The notes beneath the pieces were generated by a model. It did not search any database. It saw only the letters and a list, made by a program, of their open reading frames with translations, and was not told where the DNA came from. Below are positions 12,401-24,571 of a stretch of DNA of 64,000 bases, in pieces. Each line of letters opens with the position of its first letter. Within the stretch, counting starts at the first letter, position 1. Source of the stretch: Blakeslea trispora (lineage: Eukaryota > Mucoromycota > Mucoromycetes > Mucorales > Choanephoraceae); NCBI GenBank assembly GCA_025331445.1, contig JAIWNE010000022.1:124001-188000 (forward strand). The letters are read 5' to 3'. The translations under genes were made by a program, and so were the position numbers.

Positions 12401-15400
12401 CGGACAATGACATTATCGCAAAGCAGTAGATCAACCATATCTACGACAAATTTATTGACCATCGCAGAGGACTCAGTAGGGGCAGAGACGCGCCTAAAAG
12501 CAGATGGATCATGAAATCCGCCACGAGGTGTGGCAGGCGAAGTAGGTGTAGAGGGTGCTGCATCGGCCAAAAGACAAATGCCACCCAAGGCTGCCAAAAA
12601 ACCAGCATAGTTTTGCCACTCTGAGATTTTGTCTTCATCTAAACTGCTTGCGTCCACTCTGTTGCCGGTAGTAAAATTATGTGTCTGTCTATTGGAAGAA
12701 TTGTTGTTCCTGAGTTTATCTGTCCAAGCAGGACCCCCTCTCTTTGTGTTATTGCTGTTGGTATTGCTATTTTCCTGATGTTCGTCTTTGTATTCGTCAG
12801 CAGGTTTAATTATAGAGGGTGTCATATACTTCCATCGTTTATATGCTTCCTCCCATGCTGCAAGATTACCAGGTGCATAGTAATTCATCATCCGTAAAAG
12901 TCGACGGATTTGCTTTTGTTGAGATTTACGGCCAGTCAAAATGTTATTACTAGCGGAAAGCTGCTGGTAGATGGGTAAATTTTCGACTGCCATTAAGATA
13001 GCTTGGTGAATATCGCCTGCGCTGTCAGTAAGTTGTGCCTCTGCACAAATCAAGCCAAAGCAATTTATTGCTGCTGTACAGATTTCCATATCAGAAGAAC
13101 ACAAGAGCACCAACAAAGCCACCTCTAATCCGATTGAAGCTTGTAAACGCTCTCTCACGTCCGAGCCTTGCATAGCAATATCCTATCCAATAACCTATTG
13201 AGTACCACAGTAGTTGTTTGGAATCCATCAACAATTTACCTGATGCATTGCCAAAAACTCATTTCTTGATTCAAACAATTTCTTCAATAGCTCTAACAAT
13301 CGTTTCAGCCCATCATCCCTTTCCCGGTTATCTAGCAGCTGTTTGGCCAGCGTGAACACTGCTTGTGAGGAGATTCTCCAAAAGGTTTCCATGAATTGTG
13401 GTGAGGGTCCCCATTCAACAATATAGTTGGGAGAATGAAGTTTATAAAGACACATAGCAGCTGCATCTCTAACATATTGATTTGGCTCACGCAGACAGCT
13501 TGTAATGGCGACAATTGCAATTGGATTCTTTTCAGCTCTATCTTCGTTATCGCCCTAAGTAAAAAAAAAAGGACAGCGTGTTAACAACAAGAAAAAACTG
13601 TGAGCATAATATCGATATATAGACATACAAGAATTGCAAGTTTAGGGTCAATTTGGTACAATCTTAGCATATCAAGTATCAGTTCCAATCTTTCAGAGTT
13701 CTGGTTCATAAGAATCATGTTGGATTTGACCTTCTTGTCGTTTGAAGGGTTATTCATCATGGCTTTTCGACCACTAAACTGGTTGGAGCTATTTGGATCT
13801 AGTTTTGTTGCGTCTCTATTTGCAAAATCTATGAAAAGCTTTCTGAGAAGGCCTGAAATAGGTTCATATAAAGCTGTGACAGATGGGTTCCATGGCAATC
13901 TATTTTCTTCTATAGCAATAGCCAAACAAGCCTTTACCAAACTGATTTTGAACAATGTCGGTGCACGTTGTTCGAGACAAGCAGGGAATAAGCTCCGCAA
14001 AGCATGTCGAGGATTTAGGCGAAACATGGCAACAAGGCAATCGGCTAACAATGAGCGATGATCCACGATAATTCCCAATCCACTCATTAAGCTTTCTGAA
14101 ATTAATGGTCTTTCTGAGTCAAATAATTGACCACGAAGCTCATTTTCTACTTCTGGAACGATGTTTCGAATCGAATAGACTTCGGTTTTAGGAAGATAGG
14201 TGGCTGCTTTACAAATATCTACATAGCAAATAGCTGCCAACTCTGCCATACGACCAGGCTTTAGAGAGCTTCTTAATGTTGCTAAAAATACTGTCTTTTT
14301 GGAACAGTTTTTTGAGTTGGTATCGGCTTTTGATAATGCTGTAACAAAGTCAGGACAAAGAAGCAATAGCATAGTTTGCAATGGCCATAAGATTGCTTTC
14401 TTTCTGGTAGTGTCTGCTAACGATAGACAGATATCAAATAGTACATCCGGTCCACCTTCAAGCTTTTTCTGACTTTGGTATAATTGCATGAACTCGCCAG
14501 GATACATTTCGATCCATCCCCATATAGCTCTTCTGAGTATAGCTGCTACTATCAACTGTGCTGACTTTCTTAAGCTAGGAAATGTGGAGCACATCTCTTT
14601 TGTGCGTGTCAATACAATAGGTTCTTTTTTTTTTATCTTTGCTTTCATTGTCATTTCTTACCAGCTAGGATGGTACTTAGACGTCTGGAATTTAGGGAAC
14701 AACACTCCAAAAATCGCATATCGGAAGAATCAGGATTTTCATCTGTTGTTGTAGACAAATAGATGATGCGCATTCTAATTTTGCTAAAGACAACGCTCCA
14801 GTTACTTGCACTAAGATAGGCTATCACTCTACTCATTGCTTTGTAAATATCTAACACTATATCAGCTGAAGTTCGAGTGATATTACTGGCGGTATAATAT
14901 TCATTTCTAACTATTTGTGTAATATGGTTTGTGGCCTGTCCATATTCTCTTTCTTCCATGATGGTTGTTTGATGCATAATTCTTGACATGACGTTAATGA
15001 CGTTTTTGGCTAGAAAATCGTCGAATGGTGGAGGATCTTCCATCTCTATAGGAACAGTGTTTTCGGCCGTAGACCATTTGTTCTGATGAGCTGAACTATC
15101 CATGCTGTTGATGGATCCTTCATATCCTCCTGCTGTCGATGGTGCTTTAAGTGAGCCATTGTCGCATCGGCTACTTCTCACATGCTGCCAATGGTGTTGC
15201 ATACAAGCAGAGAGCATTCGAAGAACAAATAGCTGCGATTGTAAATTCTCGTAGGGGAAGTATTCTTCATGTAATGGCATCTATATTACAATAACATTAG
15301 AGACCTTCTCTCTTCGTGTTTGGTTCCAGGACGATTTACCTTAATACCATCCAACAAACTGAGGAGGCTCACTGTAATTATCGGCAATCTAAACTTTGAT

Positions 15401-15731
15401 AATTCAATCAAAGCGCCAACTATTTAAGTTAAGAAACATTTCCCTGTTAAACCCCGAAGCTGTCTATTTTATTATCTCTCATCCAATTCGTACCTCTACA
15501 AACATCAAAGAAAAAAAATTAAAAAGAAAGTTTAACTAGATTTGATGAATATACATACGTCTGATTCATAAGTGGATCATTCTCAAGTAGTTCTAATCTC
15601 TTTCCGCTATTACTGGGTAGCTAATTCATAAATCAATTAGCTATAGGGTAGCCATTTATCTTGACGAATTTGCTTACTCTAACAAGAATGCGATTCACTA
15701 AGCTCGCAATAAGCTTTGTATCTGGACTCAT
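6418..15731 (-). CDS. IRA1: Ira1/Ira2/neurofibromin-type RasGAP, multi-exon
   Basis: Large Ras GTPase-activating protein that lowers Ras-GTP. My model has exons (descending) 15731-15678, 15620-15559, a possible 2-nt exon 15495-15494, 15419-15340, 15280-14662, 14623-13629, 13554-13240, 13182-11983, 11916-11686, 11616-11548, 11480-11238, 11181-11019, 10947-9818, 9738-9438, 9376-9069, 8987-8487, 8421-7761, 7684-6748 and 6685-6418. The lengths sum to 8,139 nt (2,712 aa), close to human NF1. The RasGAP domain spans about residues 1210-1600. The arginine-finger region reads ETELLRRTSIATRLL (about 1347-1361) and the FLR motif reads AFIFLRFFCPAIVSPES. A Sec14/CRAL-TRIO-like segment (about 1680-1820) and a PH-like segment (about 1825-1920, HVFHPVNKLTQYKVNVPI) follow, the order found in NF1/Ira. 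The remainder is helical repeat. The N-terminus (LVNRILVRLPSNSGKRLELL, ENDPLMNQ) also matches the family. The 14623/14662 intron is only 38 nt. Confidence 0.93.
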
Positions 15732-18065
15732 TTACGCGCTACTGCTAATTTATCATACACTGCCCAGGTTTGCTGGCTTCTTTATATTTTCTAAAACTCG
15801 GTGGTTCGAAAGAGAAAAGTCGTACGAGATGAGATGAGAAAAGAAAGTATGAAAAAGAAAAAAGGAAGCAGTAAGAAAAAAAAAAGGGTAAAGCAGCCTA
15901 TCTTTTTTCGGAGCACTTGAGTGTGCGGGGTTTTTTGAAGGATTTACAAATTTAAAAAAAAACAAAAAATAGACTCAATCAGTTTAAAGCCAATATGGAC
16001 ATGCCCTAATTATTTTACCTAAGCAGATATTTCTATTTGCAAAAGTTAGGTTCTGAAAGAAGTGAGAAATGGCATAGAAAGTGCCTTGAAAAAAAAATCG
16101 GATAAACATTAATCAGAAACAATGTTGCTTGATGCCAATCGATCAAACCCGAATCGCTTCCAAAGCTGTATGCCACTATAATGTAGCACAATGGTTTCAG
16201 TTGCAGCAAATGACTCCTAAGTATGGGTACTCAGACAATCTCTTCCCTGATTTATGTTCTGGTTCCTTAAAAGAGTATTTACACATATAAACATCAGACT
16301 TTCTCAGTTCTGATGAATTTCAAATTTTGACCCCGATTGAACATGGTGAAAACTATGCACCAGAAGAATGCTTACTTTTAAAAAAAACGGAAGACAAAAT
16401 CGTTTTTATAGCCATCCTAATAGGATGTGTATTATGCTTTATCAAATGAGCTCTGTCTTACTTATTGTAACAAAAAAAAAGCCCAATTGTTCGGTAGTGT
16501 AGGATAAATATATAACAATTAAAACTGCTTAAATAAGCATGTATATATCGCTATCAAACTACGCCAATTTCATTGTTCAAAGCACAAAAGAATAAAAATC
16601 ATCTTTTTTATTAATCACTGTCTAAATCAAGCATAGTAAAATAGAGTCTCAGTTGAGGCTTAAGGCAATAAGAGCTATCATTATTTCCTACCTACAAAAT
16701 TATCTTTAAAAAAGGCCACTCATTAGGTTTTTGCTTAGACAGAAAGTGATATGCAACGATCAACATGAGTACAATCATTTTCAAACATTACAGGCTTACA
16801 AAAACCATTGCATCGCTCTTGCCTCAAAAGGTTCTTGCAGAGCAAAATGTAGTTTTAACGTCGATCTTATTTCTGATACCTACTATGTATCCAATCTTCA
16901 TGAGCAGTTCAGAGCTTGCTAACTGAATATGAGTAATGCTCTTAAGCACATCATCTATAATACTGACAAGTGAATGATCAATTAAACATTTGTATCTATT
17001 TTCATCTTTAGCTTTCTTCTCTAAGACTGATTTCATCAAGCGATTTCGATCTGTGGTTGAAGGTGGAATGGAAAGTGAGATGAGCTGTCAAAGAAGGATG
17101 TTTTGAACTCGGAAATAGTTCTTATATTAATGTTTATAAAAGATCTACATAAGTTTGATTAACACTATGATTCGAATGTACAAGTATGTTTGCACAAAAA
17201 ATCTCTTTGAAGCTACAAAGTCGTATAATTGAACTTCTAACATGATTCAGCCTTTGTCTTTTTGTCAATATAATCTGAGCTCTTTGTAAGTGCAGTTTAG
17301 TTTTTTTTCATGTGTGTAATCTATATCCGGAAATGAAGCACTTATTTCCTTTTTTAAGAAAAATGCCATACTTTTTCACATCAATTATAATTAAAAATCA
17401 TGAGACTGTTTTCGCTTTATTTCGCAATGATAAGAACAGACAAGAATGTGTAATAAAGAAGAAAGACGTTTAGCTATATTAGAAGAAATGAGGGGAGAGT
17501 ATTTAAAAACAACCAACGAATATAGCTTATCTTGCACGAATTAAAAAAGACAAATTGAAGGTCTGAATTATTACAAGAGTTTCAAAATTCGTCTCTGGAA
17601 ATTTTTGTAATTTTTGCATCTTATTTCTTTTCATTATAGGGCAAAGTGTTATAAGGCATATATATAAAACTCTGTGGCTTTATTTCTATCGTTGTTCAAA
17701 ATTAGATTGAGACTGCAGCCAATCATTTTAAGACTGAACTACACAACTGAGACGCTTGAAATGAATGATCAAGCTTACAATAATACTGACTTTCAGCTTA
17801 TGCGGCTTCACGGATCTATTTTGGTTGAGTCCAAAAGCATTCATAATTAATAAGTGAAGCGATCAGCAAGGCTGTTTTAAGAAAAAGGAGACGGCCCTCA
17901 ATGCAGGACCCGACCAAATGTACTAAACACTTCTTGTGATGACGATAATAGCAAGCTCACAGTAGACTAAGAACCAATATATTATCAAAAGGAAGCAAAA
18001 GAATGAATACAAGAAGAAGAAGATAAGATATAGCAAGTGCATCGCTAAGAGATAGACTTGTGTAG

Positions 18066-18144
18066 TAGTTGCTCTATTTAAAAGTATTCTCTAATTAAGG
18101 GTAAGATTTTTAAGATTTTTGGCTACCCTTAAATTGAGCAACTA
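18066..18144. repeat. Imperfect hairpin (inverted repeat)
   Basis: TAGTTGCTC at 18066-18074 is the reverse complement of GAGCAACTA at 18136-18144. Inside it, TTAAGGGTA at 18095-18103 pairs with TACCCTTAA at 18124-18132. The 79-bp palindromic unit looks like a small miniature-element remnant or a cruciform-forming site. No gene touches it. Confidence 0.55.
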
Positions 18145-20243
18145 TTGTATGTTCAAATTGCAGTATGTTGCTCTATAGCAAGACAACAATAATGAAGCTA
18201 AATGTTGCCTAGTATGGTTGTTCTTTATAAGCTTAAGTATGATATCGAACGAACATGGGTACTTGCTTTATAATGCATAAGAATAAAGTCCAATGCAATA
18301 TAAACGTTGCTGCTTGTTTCAGAATGTATACAATGGATTGGATGACTATAAAGCGAATGTAAATAAGCAAATGAAATGTAGAGACACCATGATAGGTCAT
18401 TTCGAAAAGATGTAAAGAAGCTGATACAAATGAGAAAAAAACGCTGTAAAAGCTGCAACATTTATAATGAAAGGCAGAGACTTTTTTTACATTAGAAAGA
18501 AAAATACCAGCTGAATTTTCCCATTGTGTAAACAATTAATTTACATTGAGGTAATTCGTATTGTAAAAAGCAAAACCAACTTGCAAAACCTGTATCTCTA
18601 CCATCACTGCTGAGACTAATTGATTTACGATTGATTTAGTGCTGCAAGCCATCCAAAGCATACTTCCTTTAAGATTCAAAAGCGATAGAATATTTGCTGT
18701 ATGAATAACATCACATTGCGCCTAGCCGCTTTTACTCAAGGCTTATGCCACTAAAACAAAGACTGCCAAATCAAGTCTATGGGCTTATAGAAATAAAAGA
18801 GCAAAAAAAACACGCTTGGATATAGAGCGTATTAGTACACTTAGTTTTCCGCACCGTACACTAATTTCAATTTCTTCTTTTCACTGTTTAGACAAGCTGA
18901 AAGAGGTAGCTTTTCTTAAATTCATCGATTGCCAACAACCGACTAAATACAGACACATCCAACCGATATGATAATTCGATAAATGAACTGATTCATGTCA
19001 AGTACACAAAAATCTCTTTCACCAACATGGTGCGAGAACAATTTGCCTATCGCATTCATTTATCAACTATGGCGGTCTGAAATGCTGAAATCTTCATCTC
19101 CCTTCCTTTTTGCTATTGCTTTTAAGGTATCAAATAGAAGGATAGTTGAAATTCTTAACATAGCAGCCAGATTATAACGAGATAGTTCAAGGAGTGATAA
19201 TGGCCAATTGTATTTCACCCTATGTTTATTTTCTGTTGTACCTTCTTTATCTCTTCACTTCATTGGCATATGTTTTATCGCTCTTGTAACAGGTTTGAAA
19301 TTCCGTAGTTTACTACCTTATAAACGAGACTAATGATAAGTTTTATAGCTTGTTTCTGACTATGATGGGATAGAAACTACTCGGCCAGATTCGATCTATT
19401 CTCAAAAAAAAAAAAAGCCCTTAAAGCAAGTCTCGTATTCTACTCTAAATTGCCATGGAGAATGAAGCCCTTCTTACGGCTTTTGCTTGAAACCAATCAG
19501 CAAAAGAACTTAGTAAGCATAATTATTAAATCCGCAAAGGAAAAGTATATGCAGTGTTGGTATACTCAATTTGTGTTAACAATAAGCATGCAAGAACTAA
19601 ACTACTGTTCACTTTGTTACTTATCCACGGATTCTAGCTGAGCTATACAAGTAATTTGTATATTGTTGTTGTAATGTTGTTGAAAATCCCATTTAGAAGC
19701 GGGCAAACAACAATCCAATGAGCTTCTTCATCAGTTTTTTTTTAGAAGAAGAGATCTTATCTCACGAGTCTAAAGGCATACCTAAGACAAAGAGAGGTAA
19801 ATGATTCAAAGACGAACAGTATTTTTGTATCAGGAAAGATTTCACTTGATGATTTGTAAACTCTAGGTATGAGGTTAATTTTTAGAGAACATGGTCAGTG
19901 GCTCTATACCCTTGATGACAAGCCATTAAAATCAAAAAGCTTCAAAAGACCAAAAATTCAAATTGATGTGTTGCACTTGCCATTTCTGGAAGGTTGGATA
20001 GGTTTTGCAGCCTAAAATACTACTTTGCAAGGTGCATCAAAAAGCGCTGAACATACTTTTGAACTATATACAAAGCATCTCTGTATGTGTAATTAAATAG
20101 AGATGCACTTGAATTAGCCGAAAGAGAAACTATATTAAGATGTGATTACACACTTGGGTCTACTAAAAAGCAAATCATTCTTATATTCTGAACAACGCAG
20201 GAGTCAAAGATCAGGCAATTCTTTTACCGCTGCATAAAATATG

Positions 20244-20640
20244 CTAAGGAATATAACAAACATGATGGCGGCATAGAAGCTGCTTTAAAGTTAAAGAAGT
20301 TTGCAGAAAAGAAGTACTTGTCCCACAGAAGAACAAAATTATTTCAAGATTTATAAGAAAAAAGATAAACACAAATTCTAGTGCCTACTATATATTGGTC
20401 GCAAATGCAACTTATTTGAGTTGCTTAAAGAACCTCTTTCTGGACAGACTGATAGGTTGTATGATCAATTTCTACTGAAAACAAAAAGAAATAGGGCCTT
20501 AGAAGCGAAGTTTTGTTTCGCACAAAAAAATCAAAAGTGGCGACATTAACTTGTCGAAGCAGGTTAGAAAAAAGCATTGTAACGGGCGCGGAAACAAAAT
20601 GCAAGTTAATAGCAGGGGCTGTAGAGCGATACATTAGAAA
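20244..20640 (+). pseudogene. Decayed coding-like stretch, possible mobile-element relic
   Basis: The + strand holds two short coding-like runs in different frames. The first (about 20244-20354) contains KYAKEYNKHDGGIEAALKL and ends at a TAA. The second (about 20427-20553) contains LSGQTDRLYDQFLLKTKRNR. Neither has a start codon or a splice chain, and stops separate them. The charged, lysine-rich content and the location in gene-poor DNA resemble remains of a transposon-encoded protein, but I cannot name a family. Confidence 0.22.
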
Positions 20641-21604
20641 AAACGAGAAAACAAAACAAAATTTTTAACATTAAACAGAATACATAGCAGAAAGTTTTAA
20701 TCTTACTTTAGAAGATATGCGCAACAAGCCCGCGTGATAGAATACCAAGATATTATTTAGGTATACGCAGGGAACATGAGGAGACAGAAGGTTACGATAC
20801 TGATATGGTAATCCTAAAGAACTACTTGGCTGCAAGCTTCGTTCACATAATTATAACAATCGTCAAAACAAACTTGCTCGGGATTCCTTTTTTATAAGTA
20901 TAAAAGATGTCTCAAACATTTTAATAATGCTTTCTTCTTCGGTTTTTTCAAAATTCCCTTTACTAGCTTCACATCTTGAGATCTTTGTACCAGCCAGGAC
21001 TAAATGCTCTGTCAAACTTTCACCCATTTACTTAACACTTCTCATAGAAAACTGATGCTCTGATTCAGGAGCGCTCCTCTCTTTTTTTAACAGGCGTTGT
21101 GCAGTAAAACTTCTTTGGGCCTGAGCAATCTGATTTCCTCATCAATAAGCCACTTTTGTTCATTAGCCATTATCAACTGATTGAGTTTTAATTAATCTGT
21201 ACATTTTCGTTTCCAAAAAGAAAAGTGGTGTGAGGTAAGAAACTTTGATATGTAGAAAAAGACATACACAATGTTACTAGTTTTGCATCTTCTCCTTTAA
21301 AAAGAAATACATACATAGAGATTGTCTATTGCAAACAGTATTTGTCAAGCAAAAGAAAGAGGAAGATGTAATAGAAATCATTAGAAATAATCACAAGAGG
21401 AGTTTTTTTTATGAACCGCAATGAAAAATTTTTCAGTAAAGTAAGTATGATAGTTAGGTTCCTGAAAGTATACACAATAGCTTCTGGAAGGATTGAGTCC
21501 TGAGAGAAGAGAAAACAAACCTTTCATATAGTTAAATTTTCACTTGCATTATATAGTAATAAAACACTGTCATGTGCCTGAGATTACTTCTTATGGTATT
21601 CGTA

Positions 21605-21724
21605 TAACTATAAGAGGCATGGAGTATCTATAAGAGGCATGAGGTATCTATAAGAGGCATGAGGTATCTATAAGAGGCATGAGGTATCTATAAGAAGCAA
21701 TCGATATCTATAAGAGGCACCGAA
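21605..21724. repeat. 20-bp minisatellite, six units
   Basis: Six head-to-tail units of exactly 20 bp, consensus TATCTATAAGAGGCATGAGG. Units 2-4 are identical; units 1, 5 and 6 differ at a few positions. The array ends about 490 bp upstream of the ATG of the AAAP transporter at 22216. The 20-bp period is close to two helical turns. Confidence 0.9.
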
Positions 21725-22215
21725 CATTTCTATGTTGAAAATCAAGTGTTTATTGATAGAAATATGGAGTCTTCAAAAGTATGCATGTCTAAATTAAGAG
21801 AACCAAGTACATGGCCCAAAACAGTATGGGTAATGAGCCCTGTTCAAAAATAACATCTCATAAAAAAAGTAATTGAGCATATTGCGTATTTTGAATTTAA
21901 AAACCTGTATGTCACACACACACCAATAGCTGTCAAAATCCTTTCAAGACTATGACTCAGATCAGAAAATGTAACCTGCTCATAGTGCGAATAGCGAATC
22001 AAACAACGGAAGTATACAAGCTAGGAATTACCGACCCAAGGCAAAGGTGACATTAATATTATTTGAGGAAAGAAAAAAAAGAAACAAGAAAATTTTTAGT
22101 TTGTCATTTCTTGTCCCGCCTAATTCCGCTGGTTTAGATTAAATGGCTAAAGATCGGAAAGCATCTTTATTCTCTTTCTTCTTTTGTTCAATTAAATCCA
22201 TATTTTTTTCTGTAA

Positions 22216-23714
22216 ATGTCTGTGCCCGAAAAAGAAGATGCTGCTCATAACAGCTTTGAAAAAGACATGAATATGCATGATATGACAGCGAGTGGTGGGT
22301 AGCATTTAAGCGTCCTAGTTGTTCATGTTGCTAACTCGTTACTAGAACATGAGGTCATAAGCGAAAAGGAACCTAGTGTTGGTCCTGAAGATAGAACTGA
22401 AGGCAGTAGCTCAGTCATGGCCTACCTGAATGTAGTCTGTGCTGTTGCCGGTTCTGGTATTGTTGGTCTTCCTTTAGCTTTAAAACAAGGTAGAATGAAG
22501 CACAATTTCATAAACCTTTTCTTAAGGCATACACTAAAATGACATTTATTTTAGGTGGCTGGATCGGTCTACTCATCCTATTCCTTTCCTGGTCAATGTC
22601 TATCTTCACTGCTATTCTACTGATCAAGTGCTTATATGCTGGTAGAAAACGAAGAATGAGCACGTATATGGAAGTAGCTACTGAGGCTTTTGGTAAGATT
22701 GGTGGTTACATCACTTACTTCTTCAATGCCTGGATTCTTCTCGGTGGTCCTGTCTTGTATATGTTGCTGTCTGGACAAAACATCAATCAATTGTGCAGAG
22801 GCACTGTAGCTGAAATCGGTGTTGTTCCTTGGACAATCATTAGTTGTGCTGTAGTAGCCATTCCTTTCATCTGGTTGAAGACAATGAAAGAGGTCGCTGT
22901 TGTTAGTATCTTTGGCATGATTTCTATTCTCATGGTTGTCTTTGTGGTGCTCATTATGTCTATCATTGATAAGCCTAATCAAGTCGACGTTCATCATGAC
23001 CCTGTCATCTGGAGTATGTTCCCTATTTCTCTCAGTACTATTGCCTTTAGTTTTGGTGGCAATGTTGTCTATCCTCATATCGAATCTTCCATGAAGAAGC
23101 CCAGAGATTGGACTAAAGTTGCATTAGCTGGTCTATCCACATGTGCCGCGCTCTATTTGATTATTGCTGTTTGTGGTTATGCTGTTTATGGTGACAAGGT
23201 CGAGAACCCAATGTAAGTTTCTTTGCCATTTTATTGGCTCAGTATATTGACCCAGTAAAAAAATTTTTCTATTAGTTATAATTCTCTGCCTGCAGGAGCC
23301 GGTCAAATTATTGCCTGTGTGGTAATTACTATTCATGTTTTGACATCTGCACCTGTCTACACAACCTCGTTCAGTCTTGATATTGAAGAAATGTGTGGTA
23401 TTACCGTTGAGAGATTTGGTAAAACAAAAGAACTTTTGATTCGTGCCACTCTCCGTATAACCATCATGGCTGTCATTGGTGTGATTGCCTGCAAAGTCCC
23501 CCACTTCAGTATCCTTATGTCTCTAATCGGTGCGTTTGGCCAGTGCTCTCTCATTTTTGTGCTACCTATTATCTTTTATCTTAAACTTACTGGCTTTAGA
23601 AACAAATCCATCATTTTCCTCTTTTGGTGCTTCTTTACCGTACTTTTAGGTGTAGTTGGTTTGATTTTCGGTAGTATTGATTCTATCCGTGAGTTAGTCG
23701 CAGCATTCTCTTAG
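22216..23714 (+). CDS. AAAP-family amino-acid transporter, tandem copy A
   Basis: Predicted 439-aa AAAP transporter in four exons: 22216-22294, 22346-22489, 22555-23212 and 23276-23714. All junctions are GT-AG and in frame. The short hydrophilic N-terminus is followed by VVCAVAGSGIVGLPLALKQ (TM1), then about ten further membrane segments. FSFGGNVVYPHIESSMKKP and the final FRNKSIIFLFW segment match family islands. In the C-terminal part it is the most divergent of the tandem three: INQLCRGTVAEIGVVPW is conserved, but the last loop reads KLTGFRNKS instead of KLTGIRNKP. Intron 1 (phase 1, after the N-terminal tail) and intron 2 (phase 1, inside the KQGGW codon run) are shared with the copy at 29320; intron 3 (at NPI/YNS) is seen only here. 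Substrate unknown. Confidence 0.9.
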
Positions 23715-24571
23715 AGTCGCTACTTGTATATTTTTTCCCTGTACTATAAAAACACAAAAAAGCATCTACAATTAAATTATAACGATACCATCTTAATAAA
23801 ATCAGACAGATTCTTTTTTGTTTTATCATGCTGAAACTTAAAAACATTGGCTCCTTTCATCTATTAGTAAGACAAGCGTCGCCTGTCAAATTGAAGCTGC
23901 ATGTCTTCGCATAATTTTTACACAAGCTGGCTTTTCCAGATTTCTAAGCTTTCTGTCCGCTTCTTATTTTATTTTTATCCAAGTACCAAATGAATACCGT
24001 AGCTCACATAACAAATTCTCGGCGCTTAATTTAGACAAGAGGGTACTGACTCATTTATCTGAAAACCAATTCTGTCTCACATTAAAATATGTACTCAGTC
24101 TTTTAGGTCTGGAGTCATACAACAAAAATAAAAGGCTGCTAGCTGGATTGTCAGCAAGGGAGTGTTAAACTTAAACAAAGATTAAAAGGTGGGGAGAGAG
24201 ATAGCTTCGTTTCAGTTCTAGTGCCTTTTTCATTTCTCTGTAAAAAAAAAGAGACATTGTCTTTAGAACCCAGAATTTCAGATATCAGAAAAAAAATTTT
24301 TTTTCTTTCCTCCTTTATAGAAAATAAAGATAGCTGTCAATATGAGAAATGACAGAAAAAATAACAAAATTAGAGAAAGCTTCTTTTTCAAATCAAGAAG
24401 TCCGGGTGGAAGTAGAAATACACTAAAGAAGCACTGCTGGATCTTCTCTAAAAAAACACTCGAATTGTACTAGACAAAAAAAAATTTTAGAGGCGAAAGA
24501 AATTGAGAAATCAAACAGAACCCCTTGGCAATAAATTTAATTCTTCTTTCTTGCTTTTGTAATTATCGAAA
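23715..24571. other. Spacer between tandem transporter genes
   Basis: AT-rich spacer with poly-A/poly-T runs (for example 24241-24249 and 24291-24305). It carries the 3' end of copy A and the promoter of copy B. No gene or repeat of note is visible. Confidence 0.6.

Larger units (their letters stand above)
15732..22215. other. Large gene-poor intergenic region with relics
   Basis: About 6.5 kb with no intact gene that I can support. The left end is the RasGAP promoter side. Frames at 16731-16922 (+) and 16824-17039 (-) overlap on opposite strands and show no domain. The region includes the hairpin at 18066-18144, a broken coding-like stretch at about 20244-20640 and the 20-bp minisatellite at 21605-21724. 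The mix of short broken frames suggests decayed mobile-element or gene sequence. Confidence 0.5.
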
